64,000 nt of DNA from NCBI GenBank assembly GCA_016938735.1, contig JAFGUB010000028.1, forward strand, positions 1 through 64,000, written 5' to 3'. This document shows positions 35,792-43,132 of this stretch, piece after piece; the stretch's first letter is position 1; each line of letters begins with the position of its first letter. The DNA comes from Campylobacterales bacterium. Its GTDB lineage: Bacteria > Campylobacterota > Campylobacteria > Campylobacterales > Sulfurimonadaceae. A program made the translations under genes and the position numbers. The notes beneath the pieces are model-generated. The model made no database searches and had not been told where the DNA came from. It worked only from the letters and a program-made list of their open reading frames with translations.

Positions 35792-36457
35792 TCAAGAATC
35801 CTTCTCTTTCTTGGGCCTTCCTCTTGGACTCAGCGTTGCGCTCAATCCCAACTTTGAAGCCGTCTCTATCTGCCAAGCTGTATCGCCAAGAGGACTTTGA
35901 CGGTTGACGCTGTTGCGTATGGTTGCGAGTGTATCCGTCGCCATTTGGGTATTGACCTGATCCGGCCAGTCGCTGCCAAGATCGACATAAGGTGTGCCAA
36001 GCAATAAACGATGCCGATGCAGACGCTCATAAAGCGAAGCGTACATGTAATCTTGCGCTTGCGCAACCAAACCGGCGCGCCATGCGTTGGCTTCGATATA
36101 ACGGATGAGTGTCACATAATACGCCTCCCGTTCCACCAGAAAGCTTTTGTACCGCCCCTGCCAGATATGCCCCGATGTTTGGTTCTTTTTGTGGTAATAG
36201 CGCACATGCGAGGTCATCACCCACTGCATCAAACGGCTAAGACTGCCTTCTCGCTGCGGCACGAGCAGCAGGTGAAAGTGGTTGGGCATCAGCGCATAAG
36301 CATGCAGCTCAACGGCCTCTTTTTGCAATCCTTTGCTAAGCAGATCAAGAAAGGTGCTGTAATCTTCAGCATCGTCAAAGACCTGCATGCGCATGTTGCC
36401 GCGATTGATCACATGGTAGATCCCTCCCGCCGTCTCACCTCTGGGAATTCTGGGCAT
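35792..36457 (-). CDS. REP-associated tyrosine transposase (Y1_Tnp, RAYT)
   Basis: The 221-residue protein has the single-strand Y1 transposase motifs: the HUH pair in MPNHFHLLL near residue 60 and the catalytic Tyr region in YVTLIRYIEANAWRAGL, plus a C-terminal RGRPKKEK basic tail. RAYTs handle short palindromic REP hairpins. TTACATGTAA copies lie on both flanks (35750, 36479) and inside it (36042). Its 5' end and upstream 60 bases are duplicated about 1 kb away. The start is ATG with AAGGAG upstream. Confidence 0.9.
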   Translation of the reverse strand: MPRIPRGETAGGIYHVINRGNMRMQVFDDAEDYSTFLDLLSKGLQKEAVELHAYALMPNHFHLLLVPQREGSLSRLMQWVMTSHVRYYHKKNQTSGHIWQGRYKSFLVEREAYYVTLIRYIEANAWRAGLVAQAQDYMYASLYERLHRHRLLLGTPYVDLGSDWPDQVNTQMATDTLATIRNSVNRQSPLGDTAWQIETASKLGLSATLSPRGRPKKEKDS

Positions 36458-36515
36458 TTTTGCTCCTTGGGATAGTGTTACATGTAAGGGATTGTATCAT
36501 AAAGTAGCCTGTCCC
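36367..36515. repeat. Direct repeat A, copy 1 (RAYT 5' end and upstream element)
   Basis: About 149 bases covering the first 30 codons of the transposase gene and its upstream TTACATGTAAGG...AAAGTAGCCTGTCCC element. It matches 37364-37512 at a constant offset of 997 bases with about five mismatches that I can see. Confidence 0.85.
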
Positions 36516-36596
36516 TATTATCAATTATCCTATCTTACTTATACTATTGTTAGGGTAAGCTTGATTTTATGAATGCGTATATGCTATCATTTTTCT

Positions 36597-37016
36597 ATGA
36601 AAATAGTAATAGATACAAGTGTGTGGATCGCAGCGCTCATCACAAAAGATAGTAAATCAAGGGAACTGCTAAGATTGGTTTTTCAAGCAAAGCTCTCTCC
36701 ACAAATGAGCGAAGCGCTCTTTAGAGAGTATGAAGCTGTTATGGGAAGAAAAAAGATTCAAGATTCAACGCCTTTGAGTTTAACGGAACAGAACGAACTC
36801 TTTGAAGCTTATTTATCAACGTGTAAATGGAATGAGATTTACTATATGTGGAGACCAAATTTAAAAGATGAAAATGATAACTTTGTAGTGGAATTGGCGG
36901 TCGCGAGTGGAGCAGAAGCTATCATTACTTACAATGTTAAAGATTTTAAAAACGCTGAATTGGTCTTTCACCATAGGATTACAACGCCAGAAAATTTTAT
37001 AAAGGAGATGTCATGA
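36597..37016 (+). CDS. PIN-domain ribonuclease toxin
   Basis: The protein is 139 residues from the ATG at 36597. It is a PIN domain: KIVIDTSVWIAAL with the first catalytic Asp, an E-containing helix (SEALFREYEAV), and ENDNFVVELAVASGAEAIITYNVKDF with the last Asp residues. It belongs to the COG1569-like toxin group. It overlaps by four bases the RHH antitoxin that follows, so toxin precedes antitoxin. The pair is AT-rich compared with surrounding genes, suggesting recent acquisition. Confidence 0.85.
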   Translation: MKIVIDTSVWIAALITKDSKSRELLRLVFQAKLSPQMSEALFREYEAVMGRKKIQDSTPLSLTEQNELFEAYLSTCKWNEIYYMWRPNLKDENDNFVVELAVASGAEAIITYNVKDFKNAELVFHHRITTPENFIKEMS

Positions 37017-37231
37017 GCACAATCACACTAAGAATACCGGACTCTAAACATGAAAGATTAAAACAGTATGCCAAAGAGCAAGGCATTAGCCTAAATAAGC
37101 TTTTTGAGGAATTTGCAACAGTAGCACTCGCACAGTTTGATGCAAAAACAAGATTTGAAATAAAAGCCTCAAGGGGCAGTGTTGAAAAAGGATTGCAGAT
37201 TTTGGATAAACTGGATCAAGAGATAAAGTGA
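37013..37231 (+). CDS. Ribbon-helix-helix antitoxin
   Basis: The 72-residue protein has a ribbon-helix-helix pattern: TITLRIPDSKHERLKQYAKEQGISLNKLFEEFATVAL, then a helical tail that would bind the toxin. It overlaps the PIN gene (ATGA) and is preceded by AAGGAG within that gene. RHH antitoxins neutralise the toxin and repress their own operon. Confidence 0.8.
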   Translation: MSTITLRIPDSKHERLKQYAKEQGISLNKLFEEFATVALAQFDAKTRFEIKASRGSVEKGLQILDKLDQEIK

Positions 37232-37316
37232 GATTTTGTGAGCGTTTACTACAGCTTATTAGCTTCAAAGCTCTGGCTTAGGGGTACTCTTTTTTTAGCT
37301 CCCGTCGCTAGCACAG

Positions 37317-37356
37317 CGTTACATGTAAGGCATTGCATCGTAAAGTAGCCTCGTCC
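37317..37356. repeat. REP-like remnant with TTACATGTAAGG
   Basis: A third, diverged copy of the transposase upstream element: TTACATGTAAGG, then ATTGCATCGTAAAGTAGCC and a TCGTCCC end. It stands 47 bases before the second large repeat copy. Confidence 0.65.
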
Positions 37357-37363
37357 CGAATGC

Positions 37364-37454
37364 CAGCATCGTCAAAGACCTGCATGCGCATGTTCCCACG
37401 ATTGATCACATGGTAGATCCCTCCCGCCGTCTCACCTCTGGGAATTCTGGGCAT
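37364..37454 (-). pseudogene. Truncated RAYT gene fragment (first 30 codons)
   Basis: The copy of repeat A repeats the transposase start (ATG at 37454, MPRIPRGETAGGIYHV...) for about 30 codons, then the similarity stops at an unrelated sequence. It cannot encode a functional transposase. With its upstream element the copy covers 37364-37512. Confidence 0.8.
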
Positions 37455-37512
37455 TTTTACTCCTTGGGATAGTGTTACATGTAAGGTATTGTATCGTAAA
37501 GTAGCCTGTCCC
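37364..37512. repeat. Direct repeat A, copy 2
   Basis: Second copy of the 149-base segment from 36367-36515, again ending in TTACATGTAAGG and AAAGTAGCCTGTCCC. The two copies bracket the PIN/RHH module. Confidence 0.85.
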
Positions 37513-37555
37513 CGTTATTTGTCCCCGTTATTTACGTTATTTGTCCCCGTTATTT
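37508..37555. repeat. Short tandem GTCCCCGTTATTT repeats
   Basis: Three copies of GTCCCCGTTATTT (the last ending TTTT) follow repeat A copy 2. Similar GTCCCCATTTACTT units occur at 39474-39502. These are REP-like debris around the transposase. Confidence 0.7.
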
Positions 37556-37952
37556 TCAATTCTTCTTCTAAGGGTATACGATAGCCCGGCGGGCAAGGAT
37601 TCCAGTTTGCACTTCTCAGGCTGCCGTTATCATCGACACCACCCTCTGTCCAATTAGAAGAACTAGTACTTGCAATGAAATCGCCATGCCCCGGCAGCAG
37701 GGAAGCAGACAGCGTCGTCGTTGCCTCGCTGCCAAACTTCTCATGCCCATCGGCATAACGTCCCGACTGATAGTAGTCTCCATAACACTGTTCATCATTA
37801 TAAGCAGTACACACCTGTGTTGATCCAAGATTGCGATCGAGCCAGACTTTGCCGGTCTTTGGTTTGATGGGTATGACGTAGAAGTCACCATAGATTGCCG
37901 TTGTGAGCAGCGTGAGTGATAGCATCAGGTTCTTTAGTGGTGTCGATTGCAT
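37515..37952 (-). CDS. Secreted FISUMP-like protein, truncated by repeat
   Basis: The 145-residue protein has a signal peptide then DFYVIPIKPKTGKVWLDRNLGS, and a later NWNPCPPGYRIPLEEEL, which together match the Fibrobacter-type paralogous (FISUMP) domain, W-x-D-x-NLG to CP-x-G-x-R-x-P. In intact proteins the domain continues past this point; here the last dozen residues are encoded by the tandem GTCCCCGTTATTT repeats. The gene was probably cut by repeat insertion. It shares the DFYVIP start with the protein at 38186. Confidence 0.6.
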   Translation of the reverse strand: MQSTPLKNLMLSLTLLTTAIYGDFYVIPIKPKTGKVWLDRNLGSTQVCTAYNDEQCYGDYYQSGRYADGHEKFGSEATTTLSASLLPGHGDFIASTSSSNWTEGGVDDNGSLRSANWNPCPPGYRIPLEEELKITGTNNVNNGDK

Positions 37953-37982
37953 TTTTCTCCTTGTTCATAGATTGCAACCCTG

Positions 37983-38189
37983 CTACAGCAGTAAATAGAG
38001 TGACGGGACTGGATTGAAAATATCCGCCTGATACCCATTGTTGCTGCATTGCTGCGCGGTGGGCCGATCCTCAGTTTCAAACTGCGGATCGAGCTCCACA
38101 GAGCAAGCATCCGCGCTTATGTAGGTTTGCCAGCCGCCAAAGGCTGCCCTCCCTCTTCGGGGCGCGGCCTTCAGCGAACAGGGTCTCAA
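37983..38189 (-). pseudogene. Remnant of a secreted protein gene
   Basis: A 68-codon open frame from a TTG that overlaps the upstream stop. Its second half looks coding in composition (CSVELDPQFETEDRPTAQQC, then SNNGYQADIFNP) while the first half is Arg/Ala-rich like antisense sequence. It may be the frameshifted tail of the beta-helix protein or of another secreted gene. No family is recognised. Confidence 0.3.
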
Positions 38190-39103
38190 TTGCTACTCAT
38201 ATCGGCACCATTTTCATCGACGCAAAAGGTGCAGGTAGTCCCGAAATATCCTCCAATCATCGTAGAAAAAGAGATTTTGCCACCGTAAGCACCGTAGATG
38301 TCATTGGTGGTTCCGGCAGCTTTAAACGTGCAGTTGCGTATTATAGAACCAGTCGAAGAAAAATTATGAATACCGTGGCTGATATTGCCATTATAAGCGT
38401 AAGCGGTAACGTTATTCAGTGTTGAACTGGAGTTTTCATTTAAAATGCCATGGCAGACAGGACCATTCCCGGCAGTCGTACTGACATTGACAATGGTGGG
38501 ACTGGAATACTCGATAAAAATACCGGCGTTCATTCCGCCTCCCGAAGCTTTGAATGTGGAATGGGTGATTTTGGATTGAGTAGAATAGCCATAAAGTGCA
38601 TAGTTGGTGTTACCGCCCCATGTTTCGACATCCACTGCATCAAGCTGCATTGAGGTGTTGTACAGATAAATGCCGATGCTGTAGGTACTATTTCCGCCCC
38701 AGTTTTCTATGCTCAATTGGCTGATTGCCGAATGATTGGCTCCAACGATTACGGCAGAGGAATCACGACTGTCTGTGTTGACTTTTCCAGACAGTGCCCT
38801 GAGCATGGTAGTCTCCGTCCCACTGCCCATAACCGAAACATAGGGTTTAAGCGTAATAATTCCATTGACATCATAGATACCCGGCCCGATATAGACGAGA
38901 TAAGGATTGGTAGCACCGGCATCCATGATGGAATCAATGGCGGCCTTGACATCGGTGTACTGCCCGCCGGATTTGGCAACCGTCACGACATTTTTGATCT
39001 TTTTGTGCACAGGAATGACGTAGAAATCAGCCCATACGGGAGATGTCAACATTAGCATCATAAGCGCAATAGCGCCAACTACCTTTTGGATGATTTGGTA
39101 CAT
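38186..39103 (-). CDS. Secreted parallel beta-helix (pectin-lyase-like) protein
   Basis: The 305-residue protein has a signal peptide ending near WADFYVIPV, then VVTVAKSGGQYTDVKAAIDSIM and YIGPGIYDVNGIITLKPYVSVMG, the standard opening of a right-handed beta-helix, followed by repeated short strands (e.g. HSTFKASGGGMNAGIFIEYSS). No polysaccharide lyase active site is evident. It may be an adhesin or surface protein. It is in the AT-richer island and its 3' end appears damaged. Confidence 0.7.
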   Translation of the reverse strand: MYQIIQKVVGAIALMMLMLTSPVWADFYVIPVHKKIKNVVTVAKSGGQYTDVKAAIDSIMDAGATNPYLVYIGPGIYDVNGIITLKPYVSVMGSGTETTMLRALSGKVNTDSRDSSAVIVGANHSAISQLSIENWGGNSTYSIGIYLYNTSMQLDAVDVETWGGNTNYALYGYSTQSKITHSTFKASGGGMNAGIFIEYSSPTIVNVSTTAGNGPVCHGILNENSSSTLNNVTAYAYNGNISHGIHNFSSTGSIIRNCTFKAAGTTNDIYGAYGGKISFSTMIGGYFGTTCTFCVDENGADMSSN

Positions 39104-39496
39104 TTGAGACTCCTTATGATGTTAATACAAGTTTAGAACATCGGTATAACAACCGTCCAACCGATGACGTGTAGCTGTTGGCCTTTAAGTTTTAAGATTC
39201 ATAGGTACCGGGTTGGCAATTATTAAAGAGACGGCTCCAACCTGTGTCATTAGATGTTTGAATATTTTCAACCCTGTTGATTAAAAGAACCCATCAGCAC
39301 AAGATTCATACCCCATTCTTTAAGCTACATAAATGTCTTCAAAAAAAACTTAGCTACGTTTCAGTTATGCTATCTCATTTTAGATTTCAAGCACTTTACA
39401 TGTAAGCGATAAGTTCCATGTTTTGAAGTGTTGCCTCTTTTAGTGTATAAAGTAGCCCATTTTAAAGCAGCCTGTCCCCATTTACTTTGTCCCCAT
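39104..39496. other. Gene-free stretch with repeat remnants
   Basis: About 390 bases without a convincing reading frame. It holds the likely promoter region of the beta-helix gene, a TTACATGTAAG at 39396-39406, and REP-like fragments from 39448 (TAAAGTAGCC, TAAAGCAGCCTGTCCCC, GTCCCCATTTACTT). Nothing else is seen. Confidence 0.5.
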
Positions 39497-39698
39497 TTAC
39501 TTAATCGTTATTTTCTCAAATGCTGATTTTACTTCATCGCTTGGATTCTTCAAAGATTTAAATATTTCGTTACTCAATTTCCAGTATGTGTTGCGAATTA
39601 AAAAAGTCAGTGCATAAGATTTATGATCTATACGTTTCATGCCAGTTTTTCCTTATTTCATAAATTCCACCAAAAAAAAACGGTGACAGGCTACTTTA
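39448..39698. mobile_element. Possible 250-base element with REP-like inverted ends
   Basis: TAAAGTAGCC at 39448-39457 and TAAAGCAGCCTGTC at 39463-39476 face GACAGGCTACTTTA at 39685-39698 in inverse orientation (13 of 14 bases match for the longer arm). The ends equal the element next to the RAYT gene. Between them lies one small gene. It may be a nonautonomous element mobilised by that transposase. Confidence 0.4.
39497..39640 (-). CDS. 47-residue protein of unknown function
   Basis: ATG at 39640, stop TAA at 39497-39499, with AAGGA about eight bases before the start. The product starts MKRIDHKSYALTFLIRNTYW and is basic, with a C-terminal amphipathic helix. No family is recognised. It lies between inverted REP-like ends. 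The ribosome site argues for real expression; the length argues for caution. Confidence 0.4.
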   Translation of the reverse strand: MKRIDHKSYALTFLIRNTYWKLSNEIFKSLKNPSDEVKSAFEKITIK

Positions 39699-39750
39699 CA
39701 CCCAATTTCCCTTACATGTAACGAAAAACAAGATGCGTCAACTCTGTTTA

Positions 39751-40023
39751 TCACGCCACACTTCTTTCGTCATATTCTAATAATCCTCTCTCTTTAAGCG
39801 TTTGATGCAACGATTCGGCACTGAGCTCAAGAGCATTTTTCCAACACAAAGCACCAAAATCGATAAAGCAGGAGCGAAAGTAGCCAAGGTCTGCAAGCGG
39901 CTCTGTAAGACGGCTTTTGTAGTCAAGCAGATAGGCAAAATCCATCGTGCCAAACGAACCATCCGAAAATGTTAATCGTAATGTGTAGCCTTCAAGCGGT
40001 TCGATTTTTTGCAGTTTAATCAT
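39751..40023 (-). CDS. DUF2442 protein
   Basis: The 90-residue protein matches DUF2442: EPLEGYTLRLTFSDGSFGTMDFAYLL and FGALCWKNALELSAESLH. DUF2442 genes usually follow DUF4160, as here (eight-base overlap), and the pair behaves in genomes like a toxin-antitoxin or defence-linked module. The biochemical role is unknown. Confidence 0.82.
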   Translation of the reverse strand: MIKLQKIEPLEGYTLRLTFSDGSFGTMDFAYLLDYKSRLTEPLADLGYFRSCFIDFGALCWKNALELSAESLHQTLKERGLLEYDERSVA

Positions 40024-40282
40024 TGTCGGCTCCTTTGATTTTTTCTAGCGGTTCATAACGCTGGGCACACTCCCAGTCGCGGCGCAGCTCCTCTTTGTGC
40101 TCTTCGATCCACTCTGCTACCAATCGATAAGCCTTTTTAGGTAGCGACCCTTTGAGCAAGGCGGCGTCTTCTATGCCCAAAAAGGCTTCAAACCCCTGAT
40201 ATTCTACATGAATATGCGATGGCGGATGATCGCCGTGGTACATGCGAATGGTGATGCCGAAAAAGTATGAAATGATTGGCAT
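40016..40282 (-). CDS. DUF4160 protein
   Basis: The protein is 88 residues from the ATG at 40282; the longer frame adds six residues. The signature MPIISYFFGITIRMYHGDHPPSHIHVEYQG is exactly the DUF4160 opening, with a His cluster. It precedes DUF2442 in a two-gene operon. Confidence 0.85.
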   Translation of the reverse strand: MPIISYFFGITIRMYHGDHPPSHIHVEYQGFEAFLGIEDAALLKGSLPKKAYRLVAEWIEEHKEELRRDWECAQRYEPLEKIKGADND

Positions 40283-40399
40283 GACTTCACCTGAATTCAC
40301 ATATTATTGATTTTAGTGGACAGTAATTTTAACCAGTGATGCTTTAATTTTAAGAGCAAGATCATACTGGAAAATAAGGACAGGCAACAATATAACCCG

Positions 40400-40591
40400 T
40401 CACGCTGCCTTCACAACTTCCATTTGCCACTCAATCACTTCGACCACGGTTCTGTTTTCTCGTGCATGCTCAATCATCTGTTTAAGCAAGGCGGAGGTGG
40501 CATCATCCAGCCACTCCTTGTCAAGAGACACGTCACAAAAGCCTCTGAGAGCCTTATAAGTAAGGCCATGAGGCCGACCCTTAATCTCTTC
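40400..40591 (-). pseudogene. C-terminal coding remnant without a start
   Basis: An open frame of 63 codons runs on the minus strand from just after a TAA at 40594-40592 to TGA at 40402-40400. Its product (including GRPHGLTYKALRGFCDVSLD and QMIEHARENRTVVEVIEWQM) looks like genuine protein, helical with normal composition, but no start codon with a ribosome site exists. Probably the tail of a disrupted gene. Family not recognised. Confidence 0.35.
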
Positions 40592-40596
40592 TTAAC

Positions 40597-40613
40597 ATGA
40601 TACCAATTATCAT
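40597..40613 (+). promoter_or_regulatory. Fur-box-like operator upstream of feoAB
   Basis: An inverted repeat, ATGATA and TATCAT separated by five bases, lies 27 bases before the feoA ATG. It resembles half-sites of the Fur consensus (GATAATGATAATCATTATC). Iron repression of feoAB by Fur is the expected regulation; binding here is inferred. Confidence 0.55.
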
Positions 40614-40639
40614 TGCAAACTTTTCTATGGGAGCGTGTT

Positions 40640-40870
40640 ATGAATCAGCGCATCACCGATTGTGACAAAGGCAAGCGCTGCGTGATTGCCAAAGTCCATG
40701 CCAAGGGTTCGCTCAAAGAACGGCTGCTGTCGTTTGGCATATTGCGCGGGGTCGAGATCGAGCTGCTGGAGTTCGCGCCAGGCAAAAGCACCGTCGAGAT
40801 CAAAATCGGCAAGATGCGCATCGCCCTGCGCAAAGAGGAGGCGGAGTTGATCGAGGTGAGCTGTGCATAG
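40640..40870 (+). CDS. feoA: FeoA ferrous iron transport protein
   Basis: The protein is 76 residues from the ATG at 40640, with GGGAG upstream. It is an SH3-like FeoA domain: IAKVHAKGSLKERLLSFGILRGVEIELLEFAPG and KIGKMRIALRKEEAELI. It assists FeoB. The end overlaps the feoB GTG start. Confidence 0.9.
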   Translation: MNQRITDCDKGKRCVIAKVHAKGSLKERLLSFGILRGVEIELLEFAPGKSTVEIKIGKMRIALRKEEAELIEVSCA

Positions 40871-42959
40871 CATCCGTATCGCCCTTGTGGGGCAGCCCAA
40901 TGTGGGCAAGAGCATGCTCATCAATGCCATCAGCGACGCCCGCTTGCATGTAGGCAATTTTACCGGCGTGACGGTGGAAAAAACCGAAGTGCGTTTTCGG
41001 TTTCAGGGGCATGATCTGACCATCATCGACCTGCCGGGCACCTACGCCTTTACCGACTACACCATCGAAGAGCGGGTGACGCACGAGTTTTTGTGCTCTG
41101 ATCACTACGATGTGATTCTCAACGTGGTGGATTCGACCAACTTGGAGAAGAATCTGCAGCTCACCTCCGAGCTGATGAGCATGAGCCGCAAAATGGTCAT
41201 CGCGCTCAATATGAGCGACGAGGCGCAGCGCGAGGGGATCGAGATCGATGAGGCTTATCTCTCAACACTACTGGGCATCGAGGCGATCAAGGTTTCGGCG
41301 GCGCAGCAGACGGGGCTTGGCAAACTGCTTAAAGCGATCGTGCGTACTTATGAAGAGCCGTTTCGTGAGCCAAAGCTGCAATTTTCCGAACCGATCGAAG
41401 AGGAGATTGCCAACATCGAGCGCTTTTTGGACCGGCACCAATTCAAGGCGACGATCTCCAACCGCAACATCGCCATGAATCTTTTGCGCGGCGAAAAAAA
41501 GAGCTACCGCACCCTGCGTGACAATCCGCTTTGGATCGAGCTGCTGCCGCTGCTAAACGACGCCCGCGCCCACATCGAGATTCACCACGGCACGGATGAC
41601 GTCAAAGAGGCCTTTGCCGAGGAGTTTTTCGCCTTCAATCGGGGGGTGGTGTCTGAGGTGATCAAGTCCTCAAGCCGCAAAGAGCAGGTCAGTCTTACCC
41701 AGCGTATCGACAATCTGCTCATCCATCCCATTTTCGGGATTTCGATCTTTCTCTTTTTCATGTGGGCGCTCTTTCAGCTCACCTTTGAGCTGGGTTCCAT
41801 CCCGATGGATTGGATTGATGCCTTTTTTGGATGGTTGGGTGAGGCGGTGGGCGGCACCATCGGTAATGACGATGCACGCTCTTTGGTGGTGGACGGGATC
41901 ATCGCGGGCGTGGGTGCGGTGGTGCTGTTTGTGCCCAATATCGTGATCCTGTTTGTGGGGATCGCCCTGCTTGAATCGACGGGCTACATGTCGCGTGTCG
42001 CTTTTTTGCTGGATGGTTTTTTTCATAAATTCGGCTTGCATGGACAATCCTTCATCCCGCTGGTGACGGGCTTTGGCTGTTCGATTCCGGCGTATATGTC
42101 AGCGCGTATTCTCAAAAACGACCGAGACCGATTGCTCACCCTTTTTATCATCGGTTTTATGAGCTGTGGGGCGCGCTTGCCGGTTTATGTCCTCTTCGCC
42201 GGAGCTTTTTTCGGCGAAGAGAGCGCGGGTAACGTGCTTTTTGCGATCTATATCACTGGAGCGATGATCGGACTCGTTGCGGCCAAGATCCTCAAGCTGA
42301 CCGCATTTAAAGGGGTGGACGAGCCTTTTGTGATGGAGATGCCCAAATACCGTCTCCCCTCATCAAAGCTCATTTGGCACACGGTGAGCACCAAAACCTG
42401 GCTCTACCTTAAAAAGGCGGGTACCTTTATCGCCGCCGCGTCGATGCTGGTGTGGTTTTTGAGCAACTATCCCAAAAATGAAGCGCTCAGCGCCGATTTT
42501 GCCGCGCGTATCGAAGCGGCTCCGCAGGAGCAGGCGCACCTGCTGCAAAATGCTCTGGATCAGCAGCTATTGGAGCAGAGCTATCTGGGGATGATCGGCA
42601 AAACGATCGAGCCGCTTTTTGCGCCGCTGGGTTTTGATTGGCGCATGGCGGTGGCGCTTCAGACGGGGCTGGCGGCCAAAGAGGTGATCGTTTCGACGCT
42701 GGGGGTGCTTTATGCGCTGGGAAGCGACGTGGATGAGGGCGATGAGACGCTCTCAAAGGTGCTGGCCGCGCAGATCCCCTTTGCCTCCGCCGTGGCCTTT
42801 ATCGTGGTGATTATGACCTATCTGCCCTGCCTTGCGGCGTCGGTGGTCTTTACCCGTGAAGCGGGGGGGATCAAGTATTTCGTCTATCTCTTTATCATGA
42901 CCACCGTTGTGGCTTATGTTTTGGCCTTCATCGCTTATCGGGCGGCACTGCTTTTTTAG
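40863..42959 (+). CDS. feoB: FeoB ferrous iron transporter
   Basis: The 698-residue protein starts at GTG 40863. The N-terminal GTPase has G1 GQPNVGKS, G3 DLPGTYAF and G4 NMSDE-type residues; then the GDI helical domain, and the membrane domain with gate motifs GFGCSIPAYMSARIL and LPCLAASVVFTREAG. It imports Fe(II) across the inner membrane. Its TAG stop forms the first three bases of a 20-base palindrome. One near-match (GCATGTAG) lies in the G-domain codons. Confidence 0.95.
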   Translation: MHSIRIALVGQPNVGKSMLINAISDARLHVGNFTGVTVEKTEVRFRFQGHDLTIIDLPGTYAFTDYTIEERVTHEFLCSDHYDVILNVVDSTNLEKNLQLTSELMSMSRKMVIALNMSDEAQREGIEIDEAYLSTLLGIEAIKVSAAQQTGLGKLLKAIVRTYEEPFREPKLQFSEPIEEEIANIERFLDRHQFKATISNRNIAMNLLRGEKKSYRTLRDNPLWIELLPLLNDARAHIEIHHGTDDVKEAFAEEFFAFNRGVVSEVIKSSSRKEQVSLTQRIDNLLIHPIFGISIFLFFMWALFQLTFELGSIPMDWIDAFFGWLGEAVGGTIGNDDARSLVVDGIIAGVGAVVLFVPNIVILFVGIALLESTGYMSRVAFLLDGFFHKFGLHGQSFIPLVTGFGCSIPAYMSARILKNDRDRLLTLFIIGFMSCGARLPVYVLFAGAFFGEESAGNVLFAIYITGAMIGLVAAKILKLTAFKGVDEPFVMEMPKYRLPSSKLIWHTVSTKTWLYLKKAGTFIAAASMLVWFLSNYPKNEALSADFAARIEAAPQEQAHLLQNALDQQLLEQSYLGMIGKTIEPLFAPLGFDWRMAVALQTGLAAKEVIVSTLGVLYALGSDVDEGDETLSKVLAAQIPFASAVAFIVVIMTYLPCLAASVVFTREAGGIKYFVYLFIMTTVVAYVLAFIAYRAALLF

Positions 42960-42976
42960 CCTTACATGTAAGGCTA
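42957..42976. terminator. 20-base palindrome shared by two convergent stop codons
   Basis: TAGCCTTACATGTAAGGCTA is self-complementary. Its first TAG is the feoB stop and, on the other strand, its first TAG is the stop of the small lipoprotein gene. The hairpin, preceded by six T on the plus strand (42952-42957), could end both transcripts. Confidence 0.65.
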
Positions 42977-43123
42977 CTGCTCTAAAACAGGCGGGGCCGG
43001 CGGTCGGATCGCCGCGTTTTGGACTTGGGGCTGCAAGGTGGTTTCAGTTTTGGCTTCGGTGTCGTCGTTGCCGCATCCGATGAGCAGCAGTGCGGCCATA
43101 AGGGCCGTGCATAGGGTTTTCAT
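42974..43123 (-). CDS. Small lipoprotein (49 residues)
   Basis: ATG at 43123 with AAGGAG five bases upstream. The product starts MKTLCTALMAALLLIGCGND with a lipobox LIGC at residues 14-17, then a Thr/Glu and Pro-rich tail. It starts ten bases after the beta-propeller gene stop, so it is probably in that operon. Small entericidin-like or outer-membrane lipoproteins look similar; no specific family is claimed. Confidence 0.65.
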   Translation of the reverse strand: MKTLCTALMAALLLIGCGNDDTEAKTETTLQPQVQNAAIRPPAPPVLEQ

Positions 43124-43132
43124 GGTCTCTCC

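Noticed and set aside
37317-37560. CRISPR-like array near the tandem GTCCCC repeats
   Set aside because: Units are short, adjacent and without unique spacers; no cas genes are near. They are REP-like debris.
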